A DNA stretch of 64,000 bases. It comes from Saprospiraceae bacterium (GTDB lineage: Bacteria; Bacteroidota; Bacteroidia; Chitinophagales; Saprospiraceae). Of this stretch, positions 59,882 through 64,000 are shown one piece after another; within the stretch, counting starts at the first letter, position 1, and every line of letters starts with the position of its first letter. A program made the translations under genes and the position numbers. The DNA lies in assembly GCA_013360405.1 (NCBI GenBank), contig JABWBR010000013.1, forward strand, positions 1-64,000, written 5' to 3'. Under the pieces are notes generated by a model that was given only the letters and a program-made list of their open reading frames with translations, ran no database searches and was not told the DNA's origin.

Positions 59882-60184
59882 CTACAACACCACCACAAGC
59901 GTCTCTTTCAACGTATCCCGCAGGCGGTCCTCCTCGCCTGCCCAGATCAATTCCTGGAGGTACTGCCTGGTAGCGGGAATACAGAGCAAACTATCGCCGG
60001 GCTCGCGGTGGAGCAGCGTTTTGGCGCAATCATCCCGCAGGCGCTTGAGCTCGCGGGGTTCGAAATTGGGCGCCAGGAACAGCGATTTCTGGATGCGCTT
60101 GCAGCCGTGTCGTTCCAGCGTTTTGGCCAGGCGGTTGCGCAGGCGGTCGCTGCTGATATCGTAGCTAAGGAAGTAGCTGGTCAT
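59882..60184 (-). CDS. cas2: CRISPR-associated Cas2
   Basis: From the ATG at 60184 (MTSYFLSYDISSDRLRNRLA) the 100-residue protein has the ferredoxin-like Cas2 fold with catalytic Asp8 in YDIS and the basic DRLRNRLAKTLERHGCKRIQ helix. The C-terminus has RLRDTLKETLVVVL. Cas2 forms the Cas1-Cas2 integrase that inserts new spacers. Its start overlaps the end of the unknown gene 60165-60758 by 20 bases in another frame. The longer frame to 60223 lies in that gene and is not used. Confidence 0.93.
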   Translation of the reverse strand: MTSYFLSYDISSDRLRNRLAKTLERHGCKRIQKSLFLAPNFEPRELKRLRDDCAKTLLHREPGDSLLCIPATRQYLQELIWAGEEDRLRDTLKETLVVVL

Positions 60185-60758
60185 GGTGGCTGTTGCTAAA
60201 CCAGAGTTTGGCAATATATGCAATCGTAACGCACACCATCAGCCCAAGCAGCGTCTCGCCCCAGCCGATGCGAAGTCCCCTGTTGCGGGGTGGGTCGTCG
60301 CTGCCTTCTTCATTATAAGCTGCCAGACTCATGCGTTCATTATTGTCGAGCGGCTCGGGATGATCCCAGTGATTTTCGGTAGGGTAGAGGGCCGTAGAAT
60401 CTTCACTCACCTGATAAATCCAATACCGCACGCCGCCGTGGCCGCCGCAGGCGCCGCGTCCGCCCTTATCCTGGCGCACACCGTCCATACAAATACAACC
60501 CACGCGTTTGCCGGTAGGTTTGGGAGCGCCTGGGTCAAAACCGGAGGCGCCGTTGCCTTGTTGTTCCGACGTGCGGTACGATTCATCCCATCCCGCCCCG
60601 TCTATTTCGACCGTATCGTCTTCTAATTGCGCTTCCATTTGCTTGGCGGCTTCTTTGTGAAACTGCCGCAATAATTCGTCGGTCACGGCCTGCGAAAAAC
60701 AAAACAGATAAGAGAAGCAGAAGACCGGGATGAGGAGAAGCTGTTTGTGTAGCGTCAT
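60165..60758 (-). CDS. Unknown exported, C-terminally anchored protein between cas1 and cas2
   Basis: A 197-residue protein starting 12 bases after the cas1 stop and overlapping the cas2 start by 20 bases. Residues 1-22 are a Sec signal peptide (MTLHKQLLLIPVFCFSYLFC). An acidic stretch (EAAKQMEAQLEDDTVEIDG) is followed by GCICMDGVRQDKGGRGACGG and then HGGVRYWIYQ, a CxCxDG…GAC.GHGGV..W pattern that resembles the small DUF3761 motif of secreted proteins. A transmembrane helix (LLGLMVCVTIAYIAKLWF, about 171-188) leaves a short cytoplasmic tail SNSHHDQLLP. Thus the bulk is periplasmic. I know of no cas gene of this kind. Its function is unknown. Confidence 0.85.
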   Translation of the reverse strand: MTLHKQLLLIPVFCFSYLFCFSQAVTDELLRQFHKEAAKQMEAQLEDDTVEIDGAGWDESYRTSEQQGNGASGFDPGAPKPTGKRVGCICMDGVRQDKGGRGACGGHGGVRYWIYQVSEDSTALYPTENHWDHPEPLDNNERMSLAAYNEEGSDDPPRNRGLRIGWGETLLGLMVCVTIAYIAKLWFSNSHHDQLLP

Positions 60759-60770
60759 AGTTGCATAGTT

Positions 60771-61787
60771 TTATATTATTCGAATAGAAGGTTCAAAATT
60801 TTTGATAGAAGTAGCTAATCGTATCGCGTCCAAATCGATGTGCGTGAGTCGTTTGCGCACCTGTGATTTATACTCCGTCTTGTCATTGAGAAAAGCGAGA
60901 AAAGCATCGATGACCACCCCCTTGCCGGGCGATACCAGGCGCACGCCTTCTCTTTCGGTTTCCGTGAATGAATCGGCCGGCAATTGGTTATTTACACACA
61001 ATTCCATCGCGATTCGTTCGGCCCACTGGCGGTAAATTTCTATCATATCAAACACCAGCGTAGGGCGGTTGTATTCGTCGGCGTGCAAAACCCCGGTATA
61101 GGGATCCAGACCCGCCTTCATTTGCGAAAGCTCAACATAAGCGTAAAGCATACCGTACAGATAATTCAGCAGCGCATTAAACGGATCGTAAGCCGGGCGC
61201 TTGCTGCGGCCTTCAAAGCGGTAGGGTGGGGGTAGCAGGGCCGCCATTCCTTTAAAATAATACCGCGAAGCCGTGCCTTCCCAGCCCCGGAAAGCCCCGG
61301 CTATCTCATTGGCAGATTGCTTTTCGTATTGCCAGTTTTGCATCGTAAAAATGATGCCGTCGATACCCGCCACACATTTGCGCAGCAGGTTTGTCGTAGC
61401 CGTATCGGCGCCCCAACTCTCGCGCCAGGAAGCGAGTTGTGCGGCCTGCTGTTGCATTTTTTGCAATAAAACCTCCCTGATCCACAACATCCCCTGCAGG
61501 TCGGTAGCAAACAACGCTTGCTTTTTGCGAATAGTAGAAATCGAGCCGTATTGACCGCTCCATATCTGCGCCACCGGGTGGCCGATGCCGTCGAGCAGCA
61601 ACACGGGAATACTATTTTCAACCGCCAGGACCATCGCATCGGAGCTCATACTCACACCCTTGGTCAAAAAAATGGCATTTACCTCGCGTACAGCAAAAGC
61701 GCGGCCATCGCTGCGTTTGGGCTTGACCCAAAACATACCGTTTTGTACCCCCAGAAAAGCGCCGTATGAATCGAGGAAGAGTTGCAT
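60771..61787 (-). CDS. cas1: CRISPR-associated Cas1 integrase
   Basis: Cas1 is the spacer-integrating nuclease. The ATG at 61787 gives MQLFLDSYGAFLGVQNGMFW (338 residues); a TTG at 61799 is less likely. Metal ligands are in place: E170 in RGWEGTASRYYF, H235 in TGVLHADEYNRP and D247 in LVFDMIEIYRQWAER. The N-terminal beta domain has FAVREVNAIFLTKGVSMS and VENSIPVLLLDGIGHPVAQI, as in Bacteroidota type III and type I systems. It is part of the minus-strand unit DNase-like, cas1, unknown, cas2. Confidence 0.96.
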   Translation of the reverse strand: MQLFLDSYGAFLGVQNGMFWVKPKRSDGRAFAVREVNAIFLTKGVSMSSDAMVLAVENSIPVLLLDGIGHPVAQIWSGQYGSISTIRKKQALFATDLQGMLWIREVLLQKMQQQAAQLASWRESWGADTATTNLLRKCVAGIDGIIFTMQNWQYEKQSANEIAGAFRGWEGTASRYYFKGMAALLPPPYRFEGRSKRPAYDPFNALLNYLYGMLYAYVELSQMKAGLDPYTGVLHADEYNRPTLVFDMIEIYRQWAERIAMELCVNNQLPADSFTETEREGVRLVSPGKGVVIDAFLAFLNDKTEYKSQVRKRLTHIDLDAIRLATSIKNFEPSIRII

Positions 61788-61875
61788 AGTTTTGGTCAAA
61801 GCGGTTATATTTTGATGCTACGTATTTTTGCGGAAATTGTTACATGGCGCACAGTCGGTTGTAAGTAGTGCCGTC

Positions 61876-62709
61876 TCACAATCGCAAAATAGCCCACACC
61901 GGAGCGTGGTCAGAAATGCGGAGTGCCGCCTCCTGGCTGCCCAGCAAAGCCACCATATCAATCCTGCCGCTTTCGAGCATAGTAAAATTATTAGTTGGAA
62001 AAAAGACATTATCGTAAGGGTGTAAATAAGTCGATTGCCCGGGTTTAGGCGCTGCTTGCCGCAACGTAGTTGGCGTCGATTGCAGCGCGGACTTATAGCC
62101 TTTTTTCGCCAGCGGAATAAACACCGGATGCGAATCGGGCACATTAAAATCGCCGGCAAGCAGCACAGGAGCGTCGTCGAGTTGCAGCATAGACTGCACG
62201 ATATGCCTGATCTCGCGCTCGGGGTAGTCATCGGGCGCCGAGGCGTGGTAGTTGAGCAGCAAAAGCCGCTTTTCACCGCATTGCAGGCACACCTGAAAGG
62301 GTTCGCGTTGCACCAGCGAGTCGAGCGCGTAAAGCAGTGCCGGGCGACCACAGCGCCGGGCCCTGGCGGTTTTCCACAGCACCGCATAACGTTCGCTTTT
62401 ATACGGCGAACTGCGCGTAGGGTCGCTCAGCGCATAATCCCATTTTTGCCCCATCCGGTTAAGTTCATCCGCCAATCGGGCCACCGCCTGCGCCCCGGCG
62501 GGCCCCGTGCTGATCTCCTGCAGTGCCGCCACGTCGTAATCGGCGATAACGCCCGCGATAAACGCCATTTCCGCCGAGTCTTTCGAGGCGCCGAAGTGGC
62601 GGATGTTCCACGAAAGGACAGAAATATCGCCCTGTGCAACAGCCGCACAGCAAGGCAGCATAACAGCGATCCAGAGCCATAAACGGTATTTGCATGTTGC
62701 GCGTTGCAC
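61876..62709 (-). CDS. Exported DNase I-like endonuclease/phosphatase
   Basis: A GTG start at 62709 gives MQRATCKYRLWLWIAVMLPC, then CAAVAQG, a signal peptide; an in-frame ATG at 62661 would be too short. The endonuclease/exonuclease/phosphatase fold is complete: LSWNIRHFG (Asn), ALQEI (Glu), SDPTRSSPYKSERYAVLW as in DNase I, LNYHASAPDDYPEREI (His), VLLAGDFNVPDSHP (Asp, Asn) and RISDHAPVWA (Asp, His). It should cut DNA (or phosphoester substrates) outside the cytoplasm. It ends 88 bases before the cas1 ATG in the same direction, so it is likely part of the cas1/cas2 transcript; whether it serves the CRISPR system is not known. Confidence 0.88.
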   Translation of the reverse strand: MQRATCKYRLWLWIAVMLPCCAAVAQGDISVLSWNIRHFGASKDSAEMAFIAGVIADYDVAALQEISTGPAGAQAVARLADELNRMGQKWDYALSDPTRSSPYKSERYAVLWKTARARRCGRPALLYALDSLVQREPFQVCLQCGEKRLLLLNYHASAPDDYPEREIRHIVQSMLQLDDAPVLLAGDFNVPDSHPVFIPLAKKGYKSALQSTPTTLRQAAPKPGQSTYLHPYDNVFFPTNNFTMLESGRIDMVALLGSQEAALRISDHAPVWAILRL

Positions 62710-63282
62710 GGGTAGTGTGTTGTTTGGTATAAAAATTAAACTTAGCGAGCATCCTCCCGGGATATAAAATTAAATATTAAAGTGATTTTGTCACCCTGTC
62801 ACCCTGTCACCACCGTTAAGAGCGCTTGGGGATCATTTTTAATTAGGATTTTGGGGATTTGGAAGGATGGGAAGGATGGTTGATGTTTGATGCCGGATGC
62901 TGGATGTTTGATTATTTTATTGAACCGACAACCGACAACTGACAACCGACAACAATTTTGTCACGCATCACCATGTCACCACCGTGGGCGCTCCGTGGCC
63001 GTCACCTCCTGAGTACTTCCCCTGCCGTCACCTTGTCACCACCGTGGGCGCTCCGTAGCCGTCACCAACGGAGTACTTCCCCGGCCGTCACCAACGGAGG
63101 CGCTCCGTGATTTACAAAAAAACTCCTATTCACTTGCACAAACAAAATAAAAACACTATCATCGCAGGAGAACTACTACATAGCACTATCCTTATCCTAG
63201 ATCGTCGTATTAAGCAATAATTAACAATCGCGTAACAATTTCAACATTGTTCCGTATACTCAAATATTAATACTTTTTACCC
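62710..63282. repeat. Divergent intergenic region with GTCACC and GATGTTTGAT word clusters
   Basis: 62788-62812 has TGTCACCCTGTCACCCTGTCACC. 62880-62912 has TTGATGTTTGATGCCGGATGCTGGATG, as at 36404. 62926-62953 has ACCGACAACTGACAACCGACAAC. 62960-63108 has tandem GTCACC(A/T)(C/T)CGTGGGCGCTCCGT(G/A)GCCGTCACC and CCGGCCGTCACCAACGGAGTACTTCC. The rest is AT-rich, and TACTTTTTACCC (about 63269-63280) is a near -7 box for cas6. No repeat-spacer array is seen. Confidence 0.75.
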
Positions 63283-63987
63283 ATGAAACCCCTCCGCTTA
63301 CTCTCCGTATCCTTCGACAACCAGATCGCGCCCTGGGAGTTGCCCAAATTCAGGGGCGCCATAGCGAGCAAAGTCGGCGCCGAGCACGAGTGGTTTCACA
63401 ACCACAACAACGAAACCGGCGGCTACCACCAGCGCTACCCGCTCATCCAATACAAAATAGACACCCAGGGCCGCGAGATGCGCCCCATGCTGCTCTTCCT
63501 CGACGACTGCATCGAAGAAGCCCACAACCTCTTCAGTCAGGCCGACTGGAGCGTGCGCATCGGCGCCACCAAACAGGATCTGCGTATCGCCCGCCTGCAC
63601 GTGGACCAGATCAATCTCAACGTGTGGGATAAGCCCCTCCACTACCGCATCCACAAATGGCGCGCCCTCAACAGCGACAAATTCCGCGAATGGCAGCAGA
63701 TGCAAAGCCTCGCCGAAAAATATACCCTGCTCGAAAACCTGCTCAGCGCCCACATCCTCTCCTTCGCCCGCGGCGTCGACTGGACGCTGGAGCGCCGCTT
63801 CGAGGTGAAAATCTCGAAACTCCTCAAAGAAGAATGGGTAAGTTTCAAGGATATCAAAGTCCTGGCCTTTACTATCGAGTTTTCCGCCAATGTCTCCCTG
63901 CCGAATTATATCGGCCTGGGGAACGGGGCAGGGGAGGGGTTTGGGGTGGTGAGGAGACAGCGGGGAGGGGAGGGAGGGGGCGACTAG
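63283..63987 (+). CDS. cas6: CRISPR-associated Cas6 endoribonuclease (Cas6b-like)
   Basis: A 234-residue protein starting MKPLRLLSVSFDNQIAPWEL. The first half has YHQRYPLIQYKIDTQGREMR, a Cas6-type ferredoxin strand, and the C-terminus ends in the Gly-rich loop NYIGLGNGAGEGFGVVRR, the hallmark of Cas6 RNA-binding folds. Cas6 cuts pre-crRNA in its repeats and is used by type I and type III systems. A His candidate for catalysis is in the N-terminal half (HEWFHNHNN). The last residues RQRGGEGGGD come from a G-rich tail. Effector genes are not in this window and should lie beyond the right edge. Confidence 0.78.
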   Translation: MKPLRLLSVSFDNQIAPWELPKFRGAIASKVGAEHEWFHNHNNETGGYHQRYPLIQYKIDTQGREMRPMLLFLDDCIEEAHNLFSQADWSVRIGATKQDLRIARLHVDQINLNVWDKPLHYRIHKWRALNSDKFREWQQMQSLAEKYTLLENLLSAHILSFARGVDWTLERRFEVKISKLLKEEWVSFKDIKVLAFTIEFSANVSLPNYIGLGNGAGEGFGVVRRQRGGEGGGD

Positions 63988-64000
63988 GCGAGGGGGAGAG

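Noticed and set aside
62960-63108. GTCACC…GCCGTCACC repeats beside cas6 as a CRISPR array
   Set aside because: Copies differ in length and sequence and no constant spacer size exists; the words match those at glpD and elsewhere.

Overview
This window is chromosomal DNA of a free-living member of the Bacteroidota, most likely Saprospiria (Saprospiraceae, Haliscomenobacter/Lewinella-like). The signs are promoters with the Bacteroidota -7 box TAnnTTTG, type IX secretion (T9SS) C-terminal sorting domains, a gliding-type CHU_C C-terminus, SBBP propellers, Kazal and PKD modules on secreted proteins, a TonB-dependent receptor under a TPP riboswitch, and LytS/LytTR and BlaR1/BlaI regulators. The genus is inference; no rRNA or tRNA gene was seen.

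Layout. 1-6 kb: a cut-off gene, then hemE, accD, a cupin, a Ca2+/cation antiporter and a BTAD-type regulator. 6-15 kb: hypothetical and surface proteins (YegP-like, lipoprotein, beta-helix/PA14, OMP) and a LytS/LytTR pair. 15-20 kb: BlaR1 with a long periplasmic repeat tail, BlaI with a clear operator, and a REP/RAYT island with a decayed gene beside it. 20-31 kb: two paralogous SBBP-propeller T9SS proteins flanking a lipoprotein, the TPP-riboswitch TonB receptor, a NadR-like kinase, a gene remnant and a UPF0175/DUF3368 toxin-antitoxin pair. 31-46 kb: era, an M4 protease fused to a propeller, a flavin-binding protein, a DinB/YfiT protein, a four-Kazal secreted protein, gmhA, a TPR lipoprotein, metK, a PKD/CHU_C protein and an OsmC protein. 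46-55 kb: mostly uncharacterised proteins, including two paralogous membrane proteins. 55-59.5 kb: the glycerol operon glpD-glpK-glpF. 59.8-64 kb: part of a CRISPR-Cas locus, with a minus-strand operon (exported DNase I-like nuclease, cas1, an unknown membrane-anchored protein, cas2) and a divergent cas6 at the right edge. No CRISPR array lies inside the window.

Two things stand out. First, an exported, C-terminally membrane-anchored protein of 197 residues sits between cas1 and cas2, 12 bases after cas1 and overlapping the cas2 start; I know of no described CRISPR gene like it. Second, most gene ends carry palindromes built from short tandemly repeated words (for example GCTGATGT, GAGGATTT, CTTAGCA, TGTCACC, GTAGAGACGC). 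They occur at 8 of 12 convergent gene junctions, often supply the stop codons of the flanking genes, and in one case encode the tail of a protein. Related words lie in direct orientation on both sides of the cas1/cas2 operon.
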